Assembly: GCF_009711205.1 (NCBI RefSeq) | Contig: NZ_WMIG01000001.1 | Span: 124,001 to 188,000, forward strand | Reading direction: 5' to 3' | Source: Paracoccus litorisediminis | GTDB taxonomy: Bacteria > Pseudomonadota > Alphaproteobacteria > Rhodobacterales > Rhodobacteraceae | Length of the DNA stretch: 64,000 nt | Part shown: one piece after another, positions 52,917-61,463 of the stretch | Position numbering within the stretch: the stretch's first letter is position 1 | How the letters are laid out: each line of letters begins with the position of its first letter | The notes under the pieces: generated by a model | The model's database searches: none | What the model saw: the letters and a program-made list of their open reading frames with translations, nothing else | Told to the model about the DNA's origin: nothing | Program-made: the position numbers and the translations under genes

Positions 52917-53654
52917 TCATCCGGCAGGATGCGACCCCATCGGCCGTGCGCGGCCTGCGATGAAATCCTGCAGATATTCATCTTGCGCGTGATCCATCTG
53001 TGACACCGGGCCCTGCCAGCGCACCTGCCCGCGATCCAGCAGCGCCAGCCGGTCCCCGATCGCGCGCACCGAGGTCATGTCATGGGTGATGGTGATGGCG
53101 CTGGCCCCGGTCTCATCAACGATGCCGCGGATCAGCGCGTTGATGGCGGCGGCGCGGATCGGGTCCAGCCCGGTCGTCGGCTCATCAAAAAAAATCACCT
53201 TGGGGTCGGCGGCAATGGCGCGGGCCAGACCGGCGCGCTTGCGCATGCCGCCGGACAGTTCGGCCGGGTAAAGATCGGCAACCTCGGGGCCAAGACCGAC
53301 GCGGGCCAGCTTTTCCACGGCGATATCGCGGGCGCGCGCCGATGGCATGGTCCGCAGCAGGCGGAAGGCGACGTTGCGCCAGACCGGCAGGCTGTCGAAC
53401 AGGGCGGCGTTCTGGAACAGCATCCCGAACCCGTCCATGAATTCCGCGCGCTGATCGGCCAGCGGACGCCCCCGCCACAGGATCTGCCCGGCATCCGGGG
53501 CCTCAAGCCCAAGGATGCAGCGCAGCAGCACCGACTTTCCGGTCCCGGAACCGCCGATCACGACAAGGCTTTCGCCCTCGGACAAGGACAGATCGACCCC
53601 GTCCAGCACCTGCTTGGGACCAAAGCTTTTCGTCAGGCCGCGCACTTCGATCAT
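52917..53654 (-). CDS. mlaF: MlaF-like ABC transporter ATP-binding protein
   Basis: 245 residues. Walker A VIGGSGTGKSVLLR (about 33-46), signature ELSGGMRKRAGLARAI, Walker B KVIFFDEPTTGLDPI and the switch His ITHDM. The GGMRKR form is typical of the Mla/Mce-type ATPases that drive retrograde phospholipid movement from the outer membrane. Its ATG shares a base with the mlaE stop (TGATG). An MlaD (MCE) protein is not in the window. Confidence 0.92.
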   Translation of the reverse strand: MIEVRGLTKSFGPKQVLDGVDLSLSEGESLVVIGGSGTGKSVLLRCILGLEAPDAGQILWRGRPLADQRAEFMDGFGMLFQNAALFDSLPVWRNVAFRLLRTMPSARARDIAVEKLARVGLGPEVADLYPAELSGGMRKRAGLARAIAADPKVIFFDEPTTGLDPIRAAAINALIRGIVDETGASAITITHDMTSVRAIGDRLALLDRGQVRWQGPVSQMDHAQDEYLQDFIAGRARPMGSHPAG

Positions 53655-54412
53655 CAGAAGAACAGCCCCGTCAGCAGGAAGTTCACCGCCAGAATCCCGA
53701 CCGAGGCCGCGACGACCGCATTGGTGGTCGCCCGCCCGACACCTGCGGCGCCGTTCCCGGCGCTCATCCCGAACCAGCAGCCGGACAGCGCCACGACAAA
53801 GCCAAAGAACGCGCCCTTGATCAGACCCGAACCCACGTCCCAGCCCTCAAGATAGGCCCAGCTGTTGGAAAGATAGGTGGCCGAGTTGAACCCCAGCGCA
53901 TTCACCCCGATCAGCCAGCCGCCCATGATGCCGATGATGTCTCCGACGCCGACCAGCACCGGCAGGCACAGGATCGCGGCCCAGATCCGGGGTGAGACCA
54001 GCCAGCCCACCGGATCGGTGGACAGCGTGACCAGCGCATCGATCTGTTCGGTCACGCGCATGGTGCCCAGCTCGGCGGCGATGGCGCTGGCCACACGGGC
54101 CGCGACCATCAGCCCGCCCAGAACAGGGCCAAGCTCTCGGGCCATGCCGATGGCGACGATGGCCGGAACCACGTCGCCCGCCTGAAAACGCTCACCGCCG
54201 GAATGGATCTGCAAGGCCAAAGCCGCGCCAGTGAACAGCGCGGTCAGCCCGACCACCGGCAGCGACAGCCAGCCGATATGCAGCATCTGCCGTGCCAGTT
54301 CCGAGGGATGCGCCCCGGCCCGCGTCAGTCCGCGCGCGGCAAAGATGCCCACGCGCCCGATCGTCCGGGTCAGCGCGATCCCTGCCCGACCGATCAGGCG
54401 GATTGGTCTCAC
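53654..54412 (-). CDS. mlaE: MlaE-like permease
   Basis: 252 residues, about six membrane segments, with GMARELGPVLGGLMVAARVA and AELGTMRVTEQIDAL, the hallmark of MlaE/YrbE permeases. It works with MlaF in lipid asymmetry maintenance or toluene-tolerance-type transport. It overlaps alr by four bases and mlaF by one, so the three are one translational unit; linking a peptidoglycan gene with lipid transport. Confidence 0.93.
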   Translation of the reverse strand: MRPIRLIGRAGIALTRTIGRVGIFAARGLTRAGAHPSELARQMLHIGWLSLPVVGLTALFTGAALALQIHSGGERFQAGDVVPAIVAIGMARELGPVLGGLMVAARVASAIAAELGTMRVTEQIDALVTLSTDPVGWLVSPRIWAAILCLPVLVGVGDIIGIMGGWLIGVNALGFNSATYLSNSWAYLEGWDVGSGLIKGAFFGFVVALSGCWFGMSAGNGAAGVGRATTNAVVAASVGILAVNFLLTGLFF

Positions 54413-55440
54413 CGATAGGTCCGGGTAAAGCGCGGTCCCAGCGAGGTCAGGATCTCGTAGCCGATGGTGCCGGACAGATCCGCCAACATATCGACACCCT
54501 GACGCGCGTTCAGGATCTCAAGCTCCTTGGGCACATCCGGCAGATCGGTGACGTCCACGGTGATCAGGTCCATCGAGATGCGACCAATCACCGGGCAGGC
54601 GCGGTCACCCGACCACAGCTTCAACTCTCCGTGACGGGCCAGCGCGCGGGCCAGACCATCGGCATAGCCCGCAGCAACCGTCGCCACGCGCGATGTGCGC
54701 TGTGCGGTCCAGTTATAGCCGTAACCGACCGACTCGCCGGGCCTGACCTCGCGGGTCTGGATCAGCGGCAGCGACAGGGTGACGACGGGGCGCGCCTCGG
54801 CAAAGGGTAGGCCGCCATACATGCCGACGCCCGGCCGCACGATGTCGAAATGGAAATCCGGCCCCAGCAGGATGCCGCCGGTCGCAGCCAGCGAACGGGG
54901 GGCGCTGACGCCCTCGGTCATGGCCCGGAATGCGGCCAGTTGCGCGGCATTGGCGGGGTGGTCCGGCTCATCGGCGCAGGCCAGATGCGACGAAATCAGG
55001 CGCGGCCCGGCAGCCAGAGCCTCGGAGCGGATCGCGGCCCATTCGCCAGGTTCCAGCCCCAGCCGGTTCATGCCGCTATCCAGCTGGATGCCAAAGGGTC
55101 CGCGCGGGCGCAAAGCGCGGTCGCGGAAGAACTGCTCGGGGCTGTTCAGAAGCGGCACCAGACCGGTCAGGTCCTCGCCCTCCATATGGCCCGAAAGCAC
55201 GAATATCTGCGCGTCGTCCGGCAGATGCGGGCGTATCGCCCGGCCCTCCGCGGCCAAGGCCACGAAGAAGTCGCGTGCGCCAGCCTCATAAAGGGCAGGC
55301 GCGACACGTTCGGCACCAAGGCCATAGGCATCCGCCTTGACCACCGCCCCGGCGCGCGCGCCAGGGGCGCGCTCCGCAAGGGCCTTCCAATTGGCCTGAA
55401 CGGCCGCGAGTTCGATGACAAGTCCCATGCGCAACGCCAT
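54409..55440 (-). CDS. alr: Alanine racemase
   Basis: 343 residues from the ATG at 55440; a second ATG at 55428 is possible and a long frame to 56598 is a shadow of the divergent gene. PLP is bound by Lys35 (AVVKADAYGLG). The C-terminal catalytic Tyr lies in the GYGYNWTAQRTSRV region, with ISMDLITVDVTDLP close to the end. It makes D-alanine for peptidoglycan. It is the first gene of alr-mlaE-mlaF. Confidence 0.95.
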   Translation of the reverse strand: MALRMGLVIELAAVQANWKALAERAPGARAGAVVKADAYGLGAERVAPALYEAGARDFFVALAAEGRAIRPHLPDDAQIFVLSGHMEGEDLTGLVPLLNSPEQFFRDRALRPRGPFGIQLDSGMNRLGLEPGEWAAIRSEALAAGPRLISSHLACADEPDHPANAAQLAAFRAMTEGVSAPRSLAATGGILLGPDFHFDIVRPGVGMYGGLPFAEARPVVTLSLPLIQTREVRPGESVGYGYNWTAQRTSRVATVAAGYADGLARALARHGELKLWSGDRACPVIGRISMDLITVDVTDLPDVPKELEILNARQGVDMLADLSGTIGYEILTSLGPRFTRTYR

Positions 55441-55668
55441 GCCCCGCGCCTTTTCTTTCGTCAAGCTCTTTGCAAGGGCGGGCAGCAGCACTGCGGGAAA
55501 CGCAACTAACGGGATTTTTTCTTTCCGCAGCACCCGGCTGGCCGTAAACTGCATCCAAGGCAACCATCCAGCGGCCAATTGCTTCGCGCATGCAGCAAGA
55601 ATCTGGTCAATCCGTGGAAAAGGCACGATAATATCGGCCCAGAGAACAAAAACACTCCGAGGGATGAC

Positions 55669-56313
55669 ATGAAGGCACGTTCCACCGCGTTCGGCGTAGC
55701 ACTTGCGACGCTGGCCATTCCGGCAGCCGCCGCCGGAACGGACGGGCCGGACAAGGTGATCCAGCTGCCATCGGGGGCAGAGCTGCGCTGGCTGGAAACC
55801 GTGCATGACAATTCCGGCGGCTCGGGGCTGACCTATCGCTTCCGCTTCCTGATGACCGATCTGGCCAAGCGTGTGCCCTCGACCACCGGCCCGGCCAGCG
55901 AACCGGGACTGGATGGCGAGGACAGCGGCGATCGCGGCCCGATCGAGATCGACACCGAATCCGGCACGGTCGAAGGCGATGACGGCATGATCGATGCCGA
56001 CCAGCTGGACATGACCCCGGTCGAGGGCGATGAGGCGGCCGAGGTCGAGGCCGACAACATGCTTGAGGAACCCGCCCTGCCCGCCGCGCCCGATGTGCTG
56101 GCGCAGGACCCGCTGCATGACGATGTGGTCTGGCTGTGCCAGAACTGGGTTCTGCCCCGCGTTGCCAGCCCCGCCCCGCGGCCGCAGGTCATCATGATCA
56201 GCATCGCCGACAAGGACATCCCCTTCGGCGCGTATGACCCCGAAGTGCTGCAATTGTTCGAGGCCTTCCGCCTGCCCGCCGACCGCGATGAATGCGAATG
56301 GGAGCCGTGGTGA
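55669..56313 (+). CDS. Secreted acidic protein, DUF6497-like
   Basis: 214 residues from the ATG at 55669 (GAGGG upstream). A signal peptide (1-22, ending AAAAG) is followed by a small folded start (VIQLPSGAELRWLETVHDNS), a long acidic low-complexity stretch (about 80-140, rich in Asp/Glu/Gly) and a C-terminal folded part with VVWLCQNWVLPRV and EVLQLFEAFRLP. The outer parts without the acidic insert match a conserved Rhodobacterales family I recall as DUF6497. Function unknown. Confidence 0.75.
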   Translation: MKARSTAFGVALATLAIPAAAAGTDGPDKVIQLPSGAELRWLETVHDNSGGSGLTYRFRFLMTDLAKRVPSTTGPASEPGLDGEDSGDRGPIEIDTESGTVEGDDGMIDADQLDMTPVEGDEAAEVEADNMLEEPALPAAPDVLAQDPLHDDVVWLCQNWVLPRVASPAPRPQVIMISIADKDIPFGAYDPEVLQLFEAFRLPADRDECEWEPW

Positions 56314-56500
56314 CGGGCCTTTGCGCCCTGATGCATGCCTGCCACAGCCGGGACACCCCCAGCACTGGCGGTTCCCACTCGGCTGTGCCATCAGGCCCCC
56401 GGCCGTTATGGTCTGCGCGCGGTCGCAGAGGGCGGCCGAATCTAACCCGAGCAGTCGGGGCCGCCCCCGCGCGAACCCCGCAATACAGGAGCCCGACAAC

Positions 56501-56635
56501 ATGTCGAAAAAGCTTGCACTCGCCCTGATCCTCGTTGGCCTCGCCGCCGCTTGCGCCAAGAAGGAACCGGAAGTCATCACCCCGGCACCGGTCACCACCG
56601 AGCCGGTCTACCAGGGCAAATACGGCGCCAACTAA
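56501..56635 (+). CDS. 44-residue lipoprotein
   Basis: ATG at 56501 after AGGAGCCCGACAAC, stop at 56633-56635. The peptide begins MSKKLALALILVGLAAAC and continues AKKEPEVITPAPVTT; the lipobox is LAAAC with Cys18. Only 26 residues are left after cleavage, proline and threonine rich, ending YQGKYGAN. Its start resembles that of the lipoprotein at 57582 (MSKKFALVLGLGLMGLAGC). No function can be given. Confidence 0.78.
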   Translation: MSKKLALALILVGLAAACAKKEPEVITPAPVTTEPVYQGKYGAN

Positions 56636-56728
56636 GCGTCTTGCCGAGCGCGGGCTGCTTGGCGGCCCGCGACATTCGCGACTGCCCTGCATCCCGCCTG
56701 AACCCAAATTTCACGAAGGGGGCATGCC

Positions 56729-57142
56729 ATGTTGAAACATCGCGGCTTTCCGGGCCGTCTTCCCGGATCAGATTTCCAATTCGTCATCCGCCGCGCCAAC
56801 AAGAAGGGCGCGACGCCCATCGTCCGGCGCGAACGCTTCCGCGACCGCAAGGTTGCCGATCGCAAGGCCGATGAGGGCTTCATGGCCGCACTGATCCAGT
56901 GCTTTGGCGAGGAAACCTTTGTCCGTGGCAATCTGGACGCCGGACGGCTGTCCTGGCTGATCGGACGAGAGGTCGTGGCGGTCGGCAAGCTCGACCCCAC
57001 CGATTACGAGCAACCCCTGCGCATCGACATGAAAAAGGCCGAAGCCGCCTTTCCTGCGCTGTTCGCCGCCCAACCCACCCAGTTCAACTGGGACGACATC
57101 GAATGGGGTGACGACGAGGATTGGGATGACGACGAGGAGTGA
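56729..57142 (+). CDS. Hypothetical protein with very acidic C-terminal tail
   Basis: 137 residues. The N-terminal half is basic (LKHRGFPGRLPGSDFQFVIR, KGATPIVRRERFRDRKVADR) and the C-terminal 20 residues are almost all Asp, Glu and Trp (WDDIEWGDDEDWDDDEE). The GGGGGCATGCC context before the ATG is a fair ribosome-binding site (AAGGGGGC). No family is recognised. The charge split suggests a nucleic-acid mimic or a chaperone-like role, but that is a guess. Confidence 0.7.
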   Translation: MLKHRGFPGRLPGSDFQFVIRRANKKGATPIVRRERFRDRKVADRKADEGFMAALIQCFGEETFVRGNLDAGRLSWLIGREVVAVGKLDPTDYEQPLRIDMKKAEAAFPALFAAQPTQFNWDDIEWGDDEDWDDDEE

Positions 57143-57272
57143 TGAGCGGATTGCCGCGTAGCTTGTTTTTTTCACATCGTTGTCAGTTTCTTCGGAAATA
57201 CCGGCATGCAATATTGCCGGCACCCTATTTCCAAACGGTCCCACAAGGGGCCAATAATACAGGCAAAGAGCT

Positions 57273-57518
57273 ATGCAAAAATCCGTCATCCTCCGTCTTT
57301 CGGGCGCCGTTCTGCTCGTGGCTGGTCTCGCCGCCTGCGAATCCAGCCCCTATGGCGGTTCGACCCTTTCGCCCGACGCGCAGCGTGCGGCTGGCGGTGC
57401 TCTGGCCGGTGCGGCCGTCGCCAAGGTGCTGGACGAGAATGTCGCGACCGGCGCCCTCATCGGTGCAGCTGGCGGTGCGCTTTGCGACGACGCCGGCGTC
57501 TGCCAGCGCCGCTACTGA
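57273..57518 (+). CDS. Glycine-zipper lipoprotein 1
   Basis: 81 residues with signal peptide and lipobox VAGLAAC (Cys22). A Ser/Thr-rich linker leads to a Gly/Ala-rich zipper (RAAGGALAGAAVAKVL, then ATGALIGAAGGAL), closing with the pattern ALCDDAGVCQ. It is the paralogue of the next gene (57582). Such proteins insert their Gly-rich hairpin into or across the membrane. Confidence 0.78.
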   Translation: MQKSVILRLSGAVLLVAGLAACESSPYGGSTLSPDAQRAAGGALAGAAVAKVLDENVATGALIGAAGGALCDDAGVCQRRY

Positions 57519-57581
57519 TCAATTCACGGCTGGCCGCGACGCCCTGACGGGATTCGCGGCCCCCTCATCGGAGCTACTCGC

Positions 57582-57794
57582 ATGTCCAAGAAATTCGCTC
57601 TCGTCCTCGGTCTGGGCCTCATGGGTCTGGCTGGTTGCACGCAAGGCATCAACCCGACCGACACCGACCGCGCGCTTATCGGCGCGGGTACCGGCGCGCT
57701 TATCGCCGACCTGTCGGGCCACAACGTCCTTGGCGGTGCCGCGGCGGGTGCTGCTGCCGGTGCGCTCTGCAACGACGTCAAGCTTTGCCAGTAA
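57582..57794 (+). CDS. Glycine-zipper lipoprotein 2
   Basis: 70 residues with lipobox LMGLAGC (Cys19). The mature part has the same layout as the 57273 gene: zipper ALIGAGTGALIADLSG and NVLGGAAAGAAAGAL, then ALCNDVKLCQ at the end. GGAGC upstream of the ATG serves as ribosome-binding site. A strong terminator follows at 57841, ending this small lipoprotein cluster. Confidence 0.78.
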   Translation: MSKKFALVLGLGLMGLAGCTQGINPTDTDRALIGAGTGALIADLSGHNVLGGAAAGAAAGALCNDVKLCQ

Positions 57795-57840
57795 GGACGC
57801 GTTGACCGTCGCGAACGCCGCCTCGGTCAAACGAGTTTCA

Positions 57841-57872
57841 GCCGCCCCGGCCAATCGCCGGGGCGGCTTTTT
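57841..57872 (+). terminator. Intrinsic terminator of the lipoprotein cluster
   Basis: An 11-pair stem GCCGCCCCGGC/GCCGGGGCGGC with loop CAATC and five T residues. Confidence 0.93.
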
Positions 57873-57908
57873 CATGCGCGGTCATGCCAATCCTGAGGTC
57901 GCCTGAAC

Positions 57909-58556
57909 ATGCTGGAATGGGTCGGACCCCTGCTCAATCCCACGGTGGTCGCGTCGCTGGTGGCGGCGGCGGTGGCGGTGCTGGCATGGCCGGTCAATGA
58001 CCTGCTGAACCGACGCCGGGCACGCGGCCTACGCATCGAGCGGGTCAATGACGTTCAGCGCGCCCTGCTGGCCGAAATCCGCGCCCATGTCGTCAGCCTT
58101 GAGATGCAGCGCGTGGACGCCGCCGAGGCGCAGGCGCTGATCCAGAAGCTGCGCGAGGGCGGCTACATCCATCCGGCCGCCGCCGAGGCCAATGACCGGA
58201 TCTATTCCGCCATCCTTGAGGAAGTGCATGTCCTGCCGCATTGGGTGATCGACCCGGTGGTGACCTATTATCGCCAGATCGCGGTCATGGCGGCGATGGC
58301 CCGAGACGTGCAGCGACAGATCGAGATCAATCCCAGCCGCGCTGCCGACATGTTCGCCGATTATCTGGAAATGACCGAGGCCGCGCGCGATGCCGGGCAG
58401 GAAGCCATGCGCCTTCTGATCGCCAGCATTTTCGGCGGCGAGGCAGCGGTGATGGAATTGCTGGAACGAGAGGAAGAAGCGGCGCGCGATCGCGTCCGCG
58501 TCACGCTGCCCGACGAACTGGCCGGGCTGCGGGAAAGGCTCAATAGGCGATCTTAG
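57909..58556 (+). CDS. Hypothetical membrane-anchored helical protein
   Basis: 215 residues. One N-terminal membrane segment (about 10-30: PTVVASLVAAAVAVLAWPVN) is followed by a long helical cytoplasmic part with heptad-like repeats, ending in a basic tail. The block AANDRIYSAILEEVHVLPHW is characteristic within this type. No domain recognised. It overlaps the convergent 58540 gene by 17 bases. Confidence 0.7.
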   Translation: MLEWVGPLLNPTVVASLVAAAVAVLAWPVNDLLNRRRARGLRIERVNDVQRALLAEIRAHVVSLEMQRVDAAEAQALIQKLREGGYIHPAAAEANDRIYSAILEEVHVLPHWVIDPVVTYYRQIAVMAAMARDVQRQIEINPSRAADMFADYLEMTEAARDAGQEAMRLLIASIFGGEAAVMELLEREEEAARDRVRVTLPDELAGLRERLNRRS

Positions 58557-58725
58557 GACCCGAACGGCCCGTAATCGGTTTGAGGCCCATGATGCTGCTC
58601 ATCTCATTGGCGGTGCGCGCACGGGCCAGACGTTCGACAAAGGTTTCGCCCCGAGGCTCGGCCCTGGGTTTGCGGACAGGAGCGGCGGGGGTCTCGGTCT
58701 TGCGCGGTGAGGTCGATTTCGCCAT
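58540..58725 (-). CDS. Small basic hypothetical protein
   Basis: 61 residues, rich in Lys, Arg and Pro in the first half (KSTSPRKTETPAAPVRKPRA) and with a conserved-looking end SSIMGLKPITGRSGPKIAY. The ATG at 58725 has GAAGGAA at good spacing, which argues that it is real. Function unknown; the charge suggests nucleic-acid contact. Confidence 0.6.
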   Translation of the reverse strand: MAKSTSPRKTETPAAPVRKPRAEPRGETFVERLARARTANEMSSIMGLKPITGRSGPKIAY

Positions 58726-58839
58726 CGCGGTTCCTTCGGGGCATGGGCGCGCGGATCGCGCGTCCTGTCTACAAGATAGGGGGCCGGGGGGGATTACTCA
58801 ATGATCTTGGCAAGCACCGGCACGGAATTCTTGCGTCGC

Positions 58840-59358
58840 TCAATGCATCGCCGCACGGCCGATCTCCTGCAGGCGCAGCGGAAACTTGTCGATGGCGCGC
58901 GAGATCTCGCGTGCGGACCAGGGCGCGGGCTTGCGCTGCTTAACCTGCCCATCCTTGTCGAGCAGCACCAGCGAAAAGCCCTCGGGGCGCAACTGTCGCC
59001 GCCAGATACTGTTCGCCGCGGGGTCGGTGTCGATGATGACCACCACATCGCGCAGGATCAGCGCATTGGCATCGCGGCGCAGTGCCGCGATCTGCTCGAC
59101 ATAGGCGGGGCTGGCGGCGGTGTCGGCAAAGACCACCACCGGGCGGGCCTGCCACAGGAATTCGGCCGGATCAGCCTCGGCCGCAGGCAGGAAACGCAAC
59201 TCCTCGGTCGCGGTGCCCGCAGCCGCCCCCGAGCCGTCGCGGGCCGCAGGAACCTCGCCCCGGACATAGGGCTGATGCGCCCCATCAGTCCTTGCGCCCA
59301 TCGCCATGATGAGCGGCACGAATGCGATCAGGATCAGCCGTTTCACGTTTGCCTTCAT
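58840..59358 (-). CDS. Secreted DUF4174-type (thioredoxin-like) protein
   Basis: 172 residues from the ATG at 59358; a TTG nine bases upstream is possible. A signal peptide (about 1-22) precedes a linker and the domain from about 50: FLWQARPVVVFADTAASPAY, RDVVVIIDTDPAA and LVLLDKDGQVKQR. The spacing fits DUF4174, a thioredoxin-fold family without the CxxC. Role unknown; possibly stress-related periplasmic protein. Confidence 0.75.
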   Translation of the reverse strand: MKANVKRLILIAFVPLIMAMGARTDGAHQPYVRGEVPAARDGSGAAAGTATEELRFLPAAEADPAEFLWQARPVVVFADTAASPAYVEQIAALRRDANALILRDVVVIIDTDPAANSIWRRQLRPEGFSLVLLDKDGQVKQRKPAPWSAREISRAIDKFPLRLQEIGRAAMH

Positions 59359-59504
59359 GCCTCTCAATATAGGGCGGGAAGGAATACAGGAAAGCCCGTC
59401 CCTTGCGTGAAAACTGCGATCGGGGCTTTGTCGGCGCGCAGAGCATTGGGTATTTGTGAAACGGAGAAACTGCGCGGCGCTTGCGCCCCGTCGATGAGGA
59501 CAAG

Positions 59505-59993
59505 ATGCAGATCAGACCCGCCACGCCCGAGGACCTGCCCGAAATTCTGGAATTCTGGAACCCGCTGATCCGCGAAACGACCGTGACCTTTTCATCCGAG
59601 GAAAAGACGCTGGAGGGGTTGGGACGAATGATCGCCACCCGCCGCGATGCCGGGCGCGAGTTCCTTGTCGCCGATGATGCCGGGCAGGTGCTGGGGCTGG
59701 TGACCTATGACCAGTTCCGGGGCGGCAATGGCTATCGTCACGCCATGGAGCATACGATCATTCTGTCCGAAGCGGCGCGCGGGCGCGGGGTCGGTCGGGC
59801 GCTGATGGCCGCGATCGAGGCCCATGCCCGTAGGGGCGGCGCGCATACGATGGTGGCCGGAGTCTCGGCCGAGAACGAGGCGGGCGTGAGCTTTCATCTG
59901 GCGCTTGGCTATGAGACCGTCGGCCGCCTGCCGCAATCCGGGCGCAAGTTCGGGCGTTGGCTGGATCTGGTTCTGCTGCAGAAGATCCTGTGA
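59505..59993 (+). CDS. GNAT acetyltransferase, phosphinothricin-acetyltransferase-like
   Basis: 162 residues from the ATG at 59505 (GAGGA upstream). The fold shows MQIRPATPEDLPEILEFWNP, the acetyl-CoA loop LSEAARGRGVGRALMAAIEA (about 90-109) and AHTMVAGVSAENEAGVSFHL, closing with LGYETVGRLPQSGRKFGRWL. The PAT/YncA group acetylates methionine sulfoximine, phosphinothricin or related amines; the natural substrate is unknown. Confidence 0.87.
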   Translation: MQIRPATPEDLPEILEFWNPLIRETTVTFSSEEKTLEGLGRMIATRRDAGREFLVADDAGQVLGLVTYDQFRGGNGYRHAMEHTIILSEAARGRGVGRALMAAIEAHARRGGAHTMVAGVSAENEAGVSFHLALGYETVGRLPQSGRKFGRWLDLVLLQKIL

Positions 59994-60051
59994 GCCTGCC
60001 TTGCCAGCATGCGGGGCCTGTGAAAGAGTCGCCCGAAAAGACGAGGACGGC

Positions 60052-60876
60052 ATGAACGACGGTCGCAACGGCACGGTCAAGCAGATCATCTGCATCAAAT
60101 GGGGCACGAAATTCGGGCCTGAATATGTGAACCGGCTGCACGGGATGATCGCAAGAAACATCACCCCGCCCTTCCGGCTGTTCTGTTTTACCGATGACGG
60201 GACCGGGCTGCACCCCGACATCGCCATCCGCCCCCTGCCCGAATTCGAGTACCAGGCCCCGGTCAACACCCGCGGCAAATGGCCGAAATCGCGGCTATGG
60301 GGCGATCTGGGCGATGTGACCGGGGTGGTGCTGTTTCTGGATCTGGATGTCATCGTCACCGGCAGCCTTGACGACTTCTTCACCTTTGGCGACCCGGATG
60401 ACACCGTCGTCGGGCTGAACCCGAATACTCCGCTGGAAAAGATGGGCCAGACCTCGGTCTATCGGATGCGGGTGGGCAAGCTGAAGCCGCTGCAGGACAT
60501 CTTTCGCGCCGATCCGCAGGCTGCCGCCGACAAGTACCGCTATGAACAGCGCTTCGTTACCCGCAATGCGCCGGGCGGGGTGAAGTTCTGGCCCAAGCGC
60601 TGGCTGGCACATTTCCGCATGCATTGCGTGCCGAACTTCCCGCTGAACTATTTCCGCGAGGCCCGCATCCCCAAGGACACGCGGATCGTGATCTTTCCGG
60701 GCAACCTCAACCCGCCCGACGCGATCGAGGGCCGCTGGGATCACAAGGACACTCACCGTGCGCCGATGGATCACCTGCGTGCGGGCTTTGACGGGCGTCG
60801 CCGGGAAAGCCTGTTCAAACATGTCCGTCATTACCTGCGCCCCGTCGGCTGGGTCGAGAAGCTTTGGCGCGAATAG
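60052..60876 (+). CDS. GT-A-fold glycosyltransferase-like protein
   Basis: 274 residues from the ATG at 60052 (GAGGA upstream). The DxD metal motif is LFLDLDVIVTGSLDDF (about 94-109), preceded by FCFTDDGTGLHPDI. The pattern is that of GT8-like or LPS-type glycosyltransferases that use a nucleotide sugar. No other surface polysaccharide genes lie near. It overlaps the following HEPN-like gene by 13 bases. Confidence 0.82.
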   Translation: MNDGRNGTVKQIICIKWGTKFGPEYVNRLHGMIARNITPPFRLFCFTDDGTGLHPDIAIRPLPEFEYQAPVNTRGKWPKSRLWGDLGDVTGVVLFLDLDVIVTGSLDDFFTFGDPDDTVVGLNPNTPLEKMGQTSVYRMRVGKLKPLQDIFRADPQAAADKYRYEQRFVTRNAPGGVKFWPKRWLAHFRMHCVPNFPLNYFREARIPKDTRIVIFPGNLNPPDAIEGRWDHKDTHRAPMDHLRAGFDGRRRESLFKHVRHYLRPVGWVEKLWRE

Positions 60877-61397
60877 GCGCCCCGCCCGAGAGCCATCACC
60901 CCCTGCCCGCCGATTTCGCGGCGGGTCTGGGGCAATGCGTTGCCAGTTTCGGCTGGCTTGAAGAGATCATCAAACGCACGATCTTTGCCTTGGATAAGGC
61001 GCGGCTGGCCGATGACCTGACCCATAAGCAACTGCAGTCATGGATGGTGCGGATGGGTCATCTGGCCGATGATTCGATGGGCACGCTGATCGACCAGCTG
61101 GACGCCGCAATGCGACGCCATCCCGGGTTGCATGACCGCGACCGCATCACCGACCGCCTGAACCGCATCAAGCATCAGCGTAACCTGCTGTGCCACGCCT
61201 CGTGGCGACCGACCGAGGACCCGGGGCGTTGGCACCCGGCCTTTGTCAGCACCAAGGGCGAGGTCTATCAGCCGGACCTGTCGCTGGAGGACCTGACACG
61301 CATCCGCGAAGAGACGATGCGGATCGGGGCCGAGGTCCTGCGCGTCATGCGCGCCACTGGCATTCTGGGATACTGGGCGGGCGACGACGAGAGTTGA
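60864..61397 (+). CDS. HEPN-like protein with RNxxxH motif
   Basis: 177 residues if translation begins at the TTG at 60864. It is mostly helical. RNLLCH at residues 106-111 fits the Rx4-6H (RNxxxH) signature of HEPN ribonucleases, and the helix FGWLEEIIKRTIFALDKARL is like the first HEPN helix. No MNT nucleotidyltransferase partner is next to it. If active it could cleave RNA in stress or phage defence. The fold assignment needs a structure model. Confidence 0.6.
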   Translation: MARIGAPPESHHPLPADFAAGLGQCVASFGWLEEIIKRTIFALDKARLADDLTHKQLQSWMVRMGHLADDSMGTLIDQLDAAMRRHPGLHDRDRITDRLNRIKHQRNLLCHASWRPTEDPGRWHPAFVSTKGEVYQPDLSLEDLTRIREETMRIGAEVLRVMRATGILGYWAGDDES

Positions 61398-61463
61398 GCG
61401 CCTTGCGTTGCAACCCCGACCGCCATCCGGTAACACCGCTTCACCCATAGCAAAGAGCTTCAC

